Positions 24,913-32,714 of a DNA stretch of 64,000 nt are shown one piece after another. A program made the position numbers and the translations under genes. The notes under the pieces are model-generated. The model ran no database searches, had not been told where the DNA came from, and saw only the letters and a list, made by a program, of their open reading frames with translations. The DNA comes from Clostridium sp. 28_17 (GTDB lineage: Bacteria; Bacillota; Clostridia; TANB77; CAG-508): the NCBI GenBank assembly GCA_001916065.1, contig MNRS01000019.1:42967-106966 (forward strand), given 5' to 3'. The stretch's first letter is position 1; every line of letters starts with the position of its first letter.

Positions 24913-25740
24913 ATGGCACAAAAAACAACAAAAATACCAAGATTACCACTAACAGATGACTATATATTTAAAAGAGTATTTGCATTTGAAGGTAATGAAA
25001 GTGTTTTAAAGGATTTATTGGAGGCAATTTTAAGAAAAAATATTAAAAACGTAACAATAAAAAATCCAGAAATAATTCCATACGAAAGAGAAGATAAAAG
25101 AGGCCTTTTAGATATCAAAGCAGAAACAGATGATGGAACTGTTTTAGATATTGAGATGCAAATGGAAGACAAGAAAAATATAGAAGAAAGAGGAACACTA
25201 TATTTAGCAAATATGATAACAAGTCAATTACAAGTAGGAGATGATTATACAACTTTAAAAAAGAGTATTGTAATATTCATAACAAATTATAATTTTTTAA
25301 AACGAAACAGTTATCATAGTATTGGAAAAATAAAATTTGACAAAACATTAAAAGAAGAATATGTAGATATGGGGTATAAAACAGAAGATGAAGAAGCATC
25401 AAAATATATAGAATTCCACTACATAGAACTACCAAAATATAAAAAGAAAACTCAATCAGAATTTACAAAACTAGACCAGTGGATGTGTGTATTCACAAAT
25501 CGAAAGGGGGAGATGATGTTGGCTGAAAAAGAGAATAAAGAAATAAAAAAAGCAATGAATACATTAGATTATATAAGTTCTGATCCAAAAGAAAGAGAAA
25601 GACATAATTCAGTAATAATGGATGAATATAATAGACTTACAAGTGAACAAAACTTTTTTGAAGCTGGAAAAGAAGAACGGAAAAAGGAACGGAGTAATAG
25701 AAACCGCAAAAGAAATGTTGAAGAAAAAATTATCAATTGA
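24913..25740 (+). CDS. Rpn-family PD-(D/E)XK nuclease (transposase_31-like), C-terminal frameshift
   Basis: A 275-residue protein of the Rpn/PDDEXK-family-transposase group. The opening LPLTDDYIFKRVFAFEGNES and the nuclease core LLDIKAETDDGTVLDIEMQM (D ... ExQ) are clear. Family members promote recombination in E. coli. The last 20 residues are read out of frame: the neighbouring frame continues GVIETAKEMLKKKLSIDLIC ... LSKEEVEKIKESI, the family's usual C-terminal helix, to a TAA at 25804. Dropping the C at 25678 joins the two. The catalytic part is intact. Confidence 0.8.
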   Translation: MAQKTTKIPRLPLTDDYIFKRVFAFEGNESVLKDLLEAILRKNIKNVTIKNPEIIPYEREDKRGLLDIKAETDDGTVLDIEMQMEDKKNIEERGTLYLANMITSQLQVGDDYTTLKKSIVIFITNYNFLKRNSYHSIGKIKFDKTLKEEYVDMGYKTEDEEASKYIEFHYIELPKYKKKTQSEFTKLDQWMCVFTNRKGEMMLAEKENKEIKKAMNTLDYISSDPKERERHNSVIMDEYNRLTSEQNFFEAGKEERKKERSNRNRKRNVEEKIIN

Positions 25741-25811
25741 TTTAATATGTGAAATTACAAAACTATCAAAAGAAGAAGTCGAAAAGATAAAAGAATCAAT
25801 ATAAAAACAAA

Positions 25812-25845
25812 AAAGAAGCACTTATTTTAAAGCCGCTTCTTTTTA
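25812..25845. terminator. Bidirectional terminator
   Basis: AAAGAAGC / GCTTCTTT stem with T-runs on both strands, between the convergent Rpn gene and the leftward secreted-protein gene. Confidence 0.75.
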
Positions 25846-25864
25846 TTATTTTCTATTCAAAAAA

Positions 25865-26221
25865 TTAACCCTTTAATCTAATCAAAATAGCAATAGCCAA
25901 AAGAATCAAAAGAATACCAACACTAATCAAAATAATATTCAAAATATTAGTAATTCCCAAACCTGACTCAGTAGAATTAGTAGTTTTAACTGTAGCAGAA
26001 GAACTTAGACTAGAAGAATTCGTACTAGAAGAACTTCTAGAAGAATTTGACGCAGAAGAAGTTGAATTATCATCATCTTCATCATCAGAAGAATTTGTGC
26101 TACTAGAAGTATTTTCAGTCAAATTTAAATCAACCGCCTTAACATATAAAAAATTAAAACTAACTAATAATATAGTAACAAACATTAAAACCATTGCCAA
26201 AATTTTTTCCATTTTTGTCAT
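25865..26221 (-). CDS. Ser/Asn-rich secreted protein with C-terminal membrane anchor
   Basis: A 118-residue protein: signal peptide (KILAMVLMFVTILLVSFNFL), an acidic patch (SSDDEDDD), a long low-complexity Ser/Asn/Thr stretch, and a C-terminal span (ILNIILISVGILLILLAIAI) ending RLKG. AGGAGG lies 7 bases before the ATG. It has the same plan as the protein at 20798-21220, on the same strand, across the pilin-like locus. Low-complexity Ser/Thr regions on exported proteins may be glycosylated or act as wall spacers (inference). Function unknown. Confidence 0.6.
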   Translation of the reverse strand: MTKMEKILAMVLMFVTILLVSFNFLYVKAVDLNLTENTSSSTNSSDDEDDDNSTSSASNSSRSSSSTNSSSLSSSATVKTTNSTESGLGITNILNIILISVGILLILLAIAILIRLKG

Positions 26222-26457
26222 AACTTTACCTCCTAAAAATTTTCATTTGTTCACCTACATAATAATAGCACAAAATATAAAAACAGTCCAGATTTTTTCA
26301 AAAAATTCACAAAAGATTCAATCTAAAAATTACAATTCACACACCAATTATTTCAAAAATCTATAAATCATAGAATCTCAAACTGACCGTTCGGACTAAT
26401 GAAAAAATAAAAAAATTGATATAAAATCACATAAGAAAAATCAAAAGGAACAGAAAA

Positions 26458-26976
26458 ATGAAAATAAAAAAATTTAAAACAATAAGTTCAACACACACAT
26501 ATTTAAAAGAAAACAATAGCAAATACACAGAAAACACAGTAATTTTAGCAGAAGAACAAACAGGAGGAATAGGAACAAAAGGAAGAAATTGGCACACTGG
26601 CTCAAACAAAAACATAGCAATGAGTATGCTATTTAGACCACAAAAAAATGTAAAAAACTTAGAAGGACTAACAATAGAAATAGCAAAAAGAATCCAGAAA
26701 ATAATGGAACAAAAATACAATATAAAATTAACAATAAAAGAGCCAAATGACCTAATGCTAAATGGAAAGAAAATATGTGGAATATTAACAGAAAGCAACA
26801 CAATAGGAAATAAAATCAACTATGTAATAATAAGTATAGGCTTTAATGTAAATGAAGACAAATTTCCAAATGAACTAGAAAACATAGCAACATCATTGTA
26901 TAAAGAAACTGGAAAAGAATTCAATAAACAAAAAATTATAGAAGATTTTATAAAAACATTGGAGGATATAATTTAG
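26458..26976 (+). CDS. birA: Minimal biotin-[acetyl-CoA carboxylase] ligase
   Basis: A 172-residue biotin protein ligase that attaches biotin to AccB via biotinyl-AMP. The biotin/ATP loop appears as GGIGTKGRNWHTG (GRGRxGRxW in most), and IKEPNDLMLNGKKICGILTE is the conserved KxPND motif. Typical BirA is 240-330 residues. This one lacks both the N-terminal repressor HTH and the C-terminal SH3-like domain, so it should not act as a regulator. It sits at the head of the fatty acid cluster that contains its substrate. AAAGGAAC precedes the ATG. Confidence 0.85.
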   Translation: MKIKKFKTISSTHTYLKENNSKYTENTVILAEEQTGGIGTKGRNWHTGSNKNIAMSMLFRPQKNVKNLEGLTIEIAKRIQKIMEQKYNIKLTIKEPNDLMLNGKKICGILTESNTIGNKINYVIISIGFNVNEDKFPNELENIATSLYKETGKEFNKQKIIEDFIKTLEDII

Positions 26977-27022
26977 AAAAAAATTAGAGTCTAAAAATTA
27001 AAAAATATAATTAGAGGTGAAA

Positions 27023-27955
27023 ATGAAAAATATAGAAATTATAGCAACAGGAAAGTATTTACCAACAACTAAGATAGATAACACATATTTAGCAAAACAA
27101 TTAAATATAACAGAAGATTTTATATACAAAAGAACAGGAATACAAACAAGACACTATTCAAAAGACGAAAACATAGAACAATTAGCAATAAAATGTATAG
27201 AAAATTTAATAGAAAAAAACTCACAAATAAATCCGCAAAATATTGATATGATTATAGTGGCAACAACATCAACAAATATGCTAATGCCAGGTATATCATA
27301 TAAAATACAAGAACATTTTAATATTGAAAATTGTATGTGTATAGATGTCTTAGCAGGATGTGCAGGATTTGTAAATGCATTGGATATAGCGCAATGTTAT
27401 CTTGAAACAGACAAAGCAAAAATGCCATTAGTAGTTGGAGTCGATTTATTATCAAAATGTATAGACCAAAAGGATGTATCAACATCAATTTTATTATCAG
27501 ATGGTGCAGGAGCAGTTATATTGCAAAAAACAGAAGAAAACAGGCTTTATAGCAGTAATATAACAAGTCACGGTCAAAATGGAAAAATACTAACATATAA
27601 CGCAAATGAAAAGTTACAAATGGATGGTAAAGAAGTTTATAAATATGCAGTTACAGAGACAGTAAAAAACGTAAAGGAATTGCTTAAAAAAAACCAAATA
27701 AATATTGATGATATTAAATATATAATACCGCATCAATCAAATTTAAAAATAATGAAATCAATTGCAAATAAATTGAAAATTGACAGCAAAAAAGTATATA
27801 CAAATATAGAAAATGTAGGAAATACATTTTGTGCAAGTATACCAATAGCATTAGACGAAATGTTTGAAAAACATTTGCTAAAAAAAGGAGATAAAGTTAT
27901 TCTTTTAGGCTATGGTGGAGGCTTGAATACAGGAAGTATTTTAATGGAGGTTTAG
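27023..27955 (+). CDS. fabH: Beta-ketoacyl-ACP synthase III
   Basis: A 310-residue thiolase-fold enzyme that condenses acyl-CoA with malonyl-ACP to start fatty acid synthesis. Catalytic residues are visible: Cys in DVLAGCAGFVNALD, His in IIPHQSNLKIM, and Asn in NVGNTFCASIPIAL. The FIYKRTGIQTRHY entry motif and DGAGAVIL are also typical. ATG at 27023 is preferred over GTG at 27017 because GAGG lies 5 bases before it. fabD starts 1 base after its stop, so translation is probably coupled. Confidence 0.95.
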   Translation: MKNIEIIATGKYLPTTKIDNTYLAKQLNITEDFIYKRTGIQTRHYSKDENIEQLAIKCIENLIEKNSQINPQNIDMIIVATTSTNMLMPGISYKIQEHFNIENCMCIDVLAGCAGFVNALDIAQCYLETDKAKMPLVVGVDLLSKCIDQKDVSTSILLSDGAGAVILQKTEENRLYSSNITSHGQNGKILTYNANEKLQMDGKEVYKYAVTETVKNVKELLKKNQINIDDIKYIIPHQSNLKIMKSIANKLKIDSKKVYTNIENVGNTFCASIPIALDEMFEKHLLKKGDKVILLGYGGGLNTGSILMEV

Positions 27956-27956
27956 G

Positions 27957-28982
27957 ATGAAATTAGCATTTTTATTTCCCGGCCAAGGAAGTCAAAAGGT
28001 AGGAATGGGAAAAGATTTATATGATAAATATGAAGAAGTAAGAGAAGTATTTAAAAAAGCGTCTGAAATCACAGAAATAGATGTTGCAAAATTATGCTTT
28101 GAAGGTACAAGAAAAGAATATAATGGAACAGAATATTGTAAAGAAGAAAACACTACTAACAAAGAAAATGTGCAAGACGATTTAAATAAAACAGAAAATA
28201 CTCAAATAGCAATTGCTACAATAAGTTTGGCAATATTAGCAATTCTAGAAAAAAATGGAATACATGCAGGCATATCAGTTGGATTAAGTTTAGGAGAATA
28301 TCCTGCATTAATATATAGTGGAAAACTAAAATTTGAAGATGGAATAAGACTGTTAAAACAAAGAGGATATTTGATGCAACATAAATTACCAGAAGGCGAA
28401 TACTCAATGCTTGCAATAATTGGATTAGATTCAAAAAAAATAGAAGAAATATGCAAGGACTTGCAAAATAAAGGAATGTTTATAGTACCTGCAAATTACA
28501 ATTATTCAAATCAAACTGTAGTTTCTGGGAGTAAAGATGCAATTGAATTAGCAAGTAATTTATTTAAAGAAAATGGAGCAAAAAAAGTTGTTACATTAAA
28601 AACAAGTGGTCCATTTCATACAAAAGCATTAGAAGATGCAAAAAATGAATATATACAAGATTTAGAAAAAGTTCATTTTCAAAAAGGCACAACAAATGTT
28701 ATAAAAAATATTGATGGAACTTTTTATAAAGACACAGATGACATGGTAGAGATACTATCAAAGCATATTGTTAGCCCAGTTAGATTTGATAAAGCAATTA
28801 AATTAATGAATGACGAAAAAGTAGATACATTTGTAGAAATTGGACCGGGAAAAGCATTAACAGGTTTTATTAGAAAAGAACTAAGTGATGTAAATACAAT
28901 AAATATATATGATGTAGAAACTTTAGAAAAAGCAATACAAGAATTAAGTCCAAACATAGGAGGAAGAAAAAATGGAAGATAA
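27957..28982 (+). CDS. fabD: Malonyl-CoA:ACP transacylase
   Basis: A 341-residue enzyme that loads malonate onto ACP. FLFPGQGSQKVGMG opens the protein. The nucleophile motif is GLSLGEYPALIYSG, with Leu in place of the usual His of GHSLG. The catalytic His is in TSGPFHTKALE, and FVEIGPGKALTGFI closes it. About 20 extra polar residues (CKEENTTNKENVQ) are inserted before NKTENTQIAI, which makes the protein longer than the usual 310. It overlaps fabG by 11 bases. Confidence 0.93.
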   Translation: MKLAFLFPGQGSQKVGMGKDLYDKYEEVREVFKKASEITEIDVAKLCFEGTRKEYNGTEYCKEENTTNKENVQDDLNKTENTQIAIATISLAILAILEKNGIHAGISVGLSLGEYPALIYSGKLKFEDGIRLLKQRGYLMQHKLPEGEYSMLAIIGLDSKKIEEICKDLQNKGMFIVPANYNYSNQTVVSGSKDAIELASNLFKENGAKKVVTLKTSGPFHTKALEDAKNEYIQDLEKVHFQKGTTNVIKNIDGTFYKDTDDMVEILSKHIVSPVRFDKAIKLMNDEKVDTFVEIGPGKALTGFIRKELSDVNTINIYDVETLEKAIQELSPNIGGRKNGR

Positions 28983-29712
28983 GAAAGTGGCTTTAATAAC
29001 AGGCGGAACAAGAGGAATAGGAAAAGCAATAGCAATTAAATTTGCCAAAAACGGATATAATCTAGTTTTAAATTATGTATCAGATAGAACAAATTTAGAA
29101 GAATTAGAAAATGAATTTAAAGAATATAATATTGAAGTTTTATTCATAAAAACAGATGTATCAAATTTTGAGGATTGCGAAAACATGGCTAAACAGGCTA
29201 TAGCAAGATTTGAAAAAATAGATGTTTTGGTAAATAATGCTGGAATTACAAAAGATAGTTTATTACTTAGAATGACTCCAGAGGATTTTGATAAAGTAAT
29301 AAATATCAATTTAAAAGGCACATTTAATGTTACAAAAAGCATCGTACCTTATATGATGAAAAAAAGAACAGGTAAAATAGTAAATATCAGTTCAGTAGTT
29401 GGAGTATCTGGAAATGCAGGTCAATGCAATTATGCCGCTTCTAAAGCTGGTATTATAGGATTTACAAAAAGTATTGCTAAAGAATTAGCAAGTAGAAATA
29501 TATTAGCAAATTGTGTAGCACCTGGTTTTATTGATACAGATATGACATCTGTTTTAAGTGATAGTGTTAAGGAAAATATAAATGCTCAAATACCATTAAA
29601 AAGAATGGGAAGTAGTGAAGAAATTGCAAATTCAGTTTATTTCTTGGCTGGTGAAGAAAATACATATATAACAGGGCAAGTTTTAAATGTTGATGGTGGT
29701 ATGTTGATGTAA
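28972..29712 (+). CDS. fabG: 3-oxoacyl-ACP reductase
   Basis: A 246-residue NADPH-dependent short-chain reductase for the first reduction of the elongation cycle. The cofactor motif is ITGGTRGIGKAIA, NNAGIT follows, the catalytic set is ISSVVGVSGNAGQ plus YAASKAG (Ser, Tyr, Lys), and LNVDGGMLM closes the chain as is usual for FabG. GGAGGAAG within the end of fabD provides the ribosome binding site. In most clostridial operons acpP follows here; instead an inverted small gene comes next. Confidence 0.95.
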   Translation: MEDKKVALITGGTRGIGKAIAIKFAKNGYNLVLNYVSDRTNLEELENEFKEYNIEVLFIKTDVSNFEDCENMAKQAIARFEKIDVLVNNAGITKDSLLLRMTPEDFDKVININLKGTFNVTKSIVPYMMKKRTGKIVNISSVVGVSGNAGQCNYAASKAGIIGFTKSIAKELASRNILANCVAPGFIDTDMTSVLSDSVKENINAQIPLKRMGSSEEIANSVYFLAGEENTYITGQVLNVDGGMLM

Positions 29713-29728
29713 AAAAATAAAAGAAAAA

Positions 29729-29748
29729 GGGGAGATATACCTCTCCCC
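29729..29748 (-). terminator. Terminator of the inverted 85-codon gene
   Basis: GGGGAGA / TCTCCCC with a 6-base loop. Read leftward it is followed by TTTTTCTTTTATTTTTTT. Rightward it has no T-run, so fabG may read through. Confidence 0.7.
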
Positions 29749-29761
29749 GGTGAGTGAAACT

Positions 29762-30019
29762 TTAAAAACAAAAATGAAATGTAATCATCATTGTTGATTG
29801 TTTCAAAATTGTTACTTCTTGATAAAAAAGAATTTCAGGACTATACCCTAATGTTAATTCTAAAATCTTCAAAACCTCGGTTTTATTAACATATGGTACC
29901 TTTAAAACAGAAATTGTAACATCCTGATCATTTTTACCATTAAGTTTGAAAATTTTAATCTGATTTTTTATAATATCAGTTACAATTTTCCGTTGTCTTT
30001 CAAGATCTTTTTCACTCAT
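29762..30019 (-). CDS. Small protein of unknown function inside the fab cluster
   Basis: An 85-residue protein (MSEKDLERQRKIVTDIIKNQ ... ending ITFHFCF) on the strand opposite to the fab genes. AGGAGG lies 8 bases before the ATG and a strong terminator follows the stop, so it has its own transcription unit. It has no membrane span and no recognised domain. Its place between fabG and fabF is where acpP is usually found, but it has no DSL phosphopantetheine site and cannot be an acyl carrier. Confidence 0.55.
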   Translation of the reverse strand: MSEKDLERQRKIVTDIIKNQIKIFKLNGKNDQDVTISVLKVPYVNKTEVLKILELTLGYSPEILFYQEVTILKQSTMMITFHFCF

Positions 30020-30136
30020 TAAAATTACCTCCTAGGTGTTAAATATTTACAAAATTAATTATACTATAAAAATTGAAAAAAAGCAAATTTTACATAAACT
30101 TAAAAGATTATATTTTGATAGAAAGGAAAATTAAAA

Positions 30137-31369
30137 ATGGAAAGAAGAGTTGTAGTAACAGGATTAGGAGCCATAACTCCTATAGGAAACAATGTAGAAG
30201 AATTCTGGAAAGGAATAAAAGAAAACAAATGTGGTATAGCACAAATAACAGAATTTGACACAGAAAAATTCAAAGTAAAATTAGCAGGAGAAGTAAAAGG
30301 ATACAATCCTGAAGAACACTTTGACAAAAGAAGTTGCAAAAGACTAGACAAATTTTCACAATTTGCAATCATAGCATCAAGAGAAGCAATGAAAGACAGT
30401 GGAATTACACCAGAAAATACAGACATGAACAGAGTTGGAGTTGTAATCAGTTCAGGTATAGGTGGACTTTCTACAATAGAAAAAGAAAATGAACATTATA
30501 TAGAAAAAGGTCCAGACAGAGTATCACCAATGTACATACCTATGAGTATATGCAATATGGCTGCAGGAAATGTAGCAATCGAATTAGGAACAAAAGGTGA
30601 ATCTATATCTGTTGTAACAGCATGTGCAGGTGGAACTCATTCAATAGGTGAAGCGTACAGAATGATAAAAAACGGATATGAAGATGCAATTTTAGCAGGA
30701 GGAACAGAAGCATCAATTACACCTACAGGTATAGCAGGGTTCACAAATATAAAAGCTTTAACCCAAGCAACAGACGCAAATAGAGCAAGTATTCCATTTG
30801 ACAAAGAAAGAAGCGGATTTGTAATGGGAGAAGGAGCGGGTGTTATTGTTCTAGAAGAATTAGAACATGCTAAAGCAAGAAATGCAAAAATATATGCAGA
30901 AATAGTAGGATATGGAGCAACATCAGATGCATATCATATAACATCACCTGCACCAGACGGAGAAGGTGCTGCCAGAGCCATGAAAAGAGCCCTAGAAGAG
31001 AATAATACAAAACCAGAAGATATTACATATATAAATGCTCATGGAACATCTACACACCTAAATGATGCAGGAGAAACATCTGCAATAAAACTAGCATTTG
31101 GAGAAGCAAGTAGAAAAGTAATGGTAAGTTCAACAAAAGGAAATACAGGACATTTATTAGGTGCCGCAGGTGGAGTAGAAGCAGTTGTTTGTATAAAAGC
31201 AATAGAAGACAACTTTGTACCACCTACAATAAATTACAAAGTACCAGATGAAGAATGTGATTTAGATATAGTACCAAATGAAGGTAGAAATATAGAAGTG
31301 AAATATGCAATGTCAAATTCATTAGGATTTGGAGGACATAATAGTTCTATAATATTCAAAAAAATTTAG
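30137..31369 (+). CDS. fabF: Beta-ketoacyl-ACP synthase II
   Basis: A 410-residue elongation condensing enzyme. VVVTGLGAITPIGN opens it. Catalytic Cys is in VVTACAGGTHSIGEAY, the two histidines in NAHGTSTHLNDAGE and KGNTGHLLGAAGG, and SNSLGFGGHNSSIIF closes the chain. Length is typical. AAAGGAAA precedes the ATG. A weak TTTACA / TATTTT pair (30089-30116) may start a second transcript for fabF to fabI, because the inverted gene upstream separates it from fabG. Confidence 0.96.
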   Translation: MERRVVVTGLGAITPIGNNVEEFWKGIKENKCGIAQITEFDTEKFKVKLAGEVKGYNPEEHFDKRSCKRLDKFSQFAIIASREAMKDSGITPENTDMNRVGVVISSGIGGLSTIEKENEHYIEKGPDRVSPMYIPMSICNMAAGNVAIELGTKGESISVVTACAGGTHSIGEAYRMIKNGYEDAILAGGTEASITPTGIAGFTNIKALTQATDANRASIPFDKERSGFVMGEGAGVIVLEELEHAKARNAKIYAEIVGYGATSDAYHITSPAPDGEGAARAMKRALEENNTKPEDITYINAHGTSTHLNDAGETSAIKLAFGEASRKVMVSSTKGNTGHLLGAAGGVEAVVCIKAIEDNFVPPTINYKVPDEECDLDIVPNEGRNIEVKYAMSNSLGFGGHNSSIIFKKI

Positions 31370-31378
31370 GAGGAAAAT

Positions 31379-31873
31379 ATGGATTACGAAGAAATCAAAA
31401 AATTAATTGATGATATGGGAAATGCCAAAATAGACGAACTAGAAATAGAATTTCCTGAAGGCATGAAAATAAGTATGAAGAAAAATACGGAAAAAGAAAT
31501 TGTAGTAACAAATGGTGCGCAAATGCAAGCAAATGCAATATCAACAACACCTACAACAAATGTTGTTTTGAATAATCAAAATAACGCAGAAGTACCAATA
31601 AACGAAACAACAGGTAATAAAAATGCACAAGAAGAAAATTACAAAATTATAAAATCACCTATGGTAGGAACATTTTATTCAAGACCTGCACCAAATAAAG
31701 AGGCATTTGCAAAAACAGGTGATACAGTAAAAAAAGGTCAAGTTATATGCATAGTAGAAGCAATGAAACTAATGAATGAAATAGAATCAGAATTTGACGG
31801 AGAAATAGCAGAAATATGTGTAAAAGACGGAGACGTGGTAGAATATGGAACACCATTATTTAAAATAAAATAA
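31379..31873 (+). CDS. accB: Biotin carboxyl carrier protein of acetyl-CoA carboxylase
   Basis: A 164-residue carrier. The N-terminal part (YEEIKKLIDDMG) is followed by an Asn/Thr-rich flexible linker and a biotinyl domain: SPMVGTFYSRPAPN, the biotinylation site EAMKLMNEIES, and VEYGTPLFKIK at the end. It carries carboxybiotin between AccC and AccAD. It starts 9 bases after fabF. A 20-base direct repeat lies just behind it. Confidence 0.95.
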   Translation: MDYEEIKKLIDDMGNAKIDELEIEFPEGMKISMKKNTEKEIVVTNGAQMQANAISTTPTTNVVLNNQNNAEVPINETTGNKNAQEENYKIIKSPMVGTFYSRPAPNKEAFAKTGDTVKKGQVICIVEAMKLMNEIESEFDGEIAEICVKDGDVVEYGTPLFKIK

Positions 31874-31882
31874 ATAAAAAAA

Positions 31883-31956
31883 TTGGATGACGATGAGTGA
31901 ACATCTCAAGATTTGGCAGACAAATTTTGAAAAAATTTGGATGACGATGAGTGAAC
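31883..31956. repeat. 20-base direct repeat between accB and fabZ
   Basis: TTGGATGACGATGAGTGAAC occurs exactly at 31883-31902 and again at 31937-31956, 54 bases apart. The second copy runs into GAAGTGAACGAAAGGCGGA, which supplies the fabZ ribosome binding site. Its base composition is higher in G than the surroundings. Confidence 0.7.
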
Positions 31957-31983
31957 GAAGTGAACGAAAGGCGGAAAATTAAA

Positions 31984-32415
31984 ATGTTAAATAAAGAAGA
32001 AATCAAAAAAATAATACCACAAAGAGAACCATTTTTAATGATAGACGAAGTAGAAGAATACAAACCAGGAGAAAGTTGTACAGCATACAAAAATGTATCA
32101 GAAGAAGAATATTACTTCAAAGGTCATTTTCCAGGCAACCCAATTATGCCAGGAGTATTAATGGTAGAAGCACTAGCACAAACAGGTGCAGTTGCAATAC
32201 TATCACTAGAAGAAAACAAAAACAAAAACGCACTATTTGGAGGAATAAATAATTTAAAATTCAAAAAACAAGTAGTGCCAGGAGACAGATTAAAATTAGA
32301 GGTAAAAATCATTAAACAAAAAGGTCCAGTTGGTATTGGAGAAGCAATTGCAACAGTAGATGGAAAAGTTGCAGTAAAAGGAGAATTAACATTTGCAATT
32401 GTAAACAATAAATAA
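31984..32415 (+). CDS. fabZ: 3-hydroxyacyl-ACP dehydratase
   Basis: A 143-residue hot-dog fold dehydratase. IPQREPFLMIDEV, then the active-site block YYFKGHFPGNPIMPGVLMVE (His and Glu), then FKKQVVPGDRLKLEV are all canonical. The start at 31984 is preferred over the GTG at 31951 because it matches the family's N-terminus and AGGCGGA lies just before it. A palindromic element follows the stop. Confidence 0.95.
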   Translation: MLNKEEIKKIIPQREPFLMIDEVEEYKPGESCTAYKNVSEEEYYFKGHFPGNPIMPGVLMVEALAQTGAVAILSLEENKNKNALFGGINNLKFKKQVVPGDRLKLEVKIIKQKGPVGIGEAIATVDGKVAVKGELTFAIVNNK

Positions 32416-32692
32416 AAATTCGGGATTAGGGGCCACTACATAAAATCCCTATTTTATAATATAGTTTTTAATTTATAGTTATATATATTAAAAAGCCGTT
32501 CCTTACTGGTCGGAATAATCATATAAGATACGACAGATACATATCAAAGTAATATAAGTTAATCTGGCTAATCTGTATGAATATGTTTCCTCCCAAACTG
32601 CGCGTCACTTTATTTTAATATATATAACTATAAAAAATAATTAATTAAATAAAAACGGGATTTTGTGTAGTGGCCCCTAATCCCGAATTTTT
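32414..32692. mobile_element. 279-bp palindromic element with 36-bp terminal inverted repeats (MITE-like)
   Basis: Left arm 32414-32449 and right arm 32657-32692 are inverted copies with one mismatch in 36 (core CGGGATTAGGGGCCACTACA). A second perfect 22-bp inverted pair lies inside, 32472-32493 and 32613-32634. The 119-base centre (CCGTTCCTTACTGGTCGG ... CAAACTGCGCGTCAC) has no ORF and is less AT-rich. As RNA the whole would form one long rod with a structured tip. It lies between fabZ and accC in the operon. Confidence 0.7.
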
Positions 32693-32714
32693 AAGAATAT
32701 GAAAGGAAAAGAAA

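Noticed and set aside
31883..31956. CRISPR array
   Set aside because: Only two copies of a 20-base repeat with no further spacers and no cas genes.
32494..32612. tRNA-like centre of the palindromic element
   Set aside because: No acceptor stem, T-loop or cloverleaf could be paired by hand.
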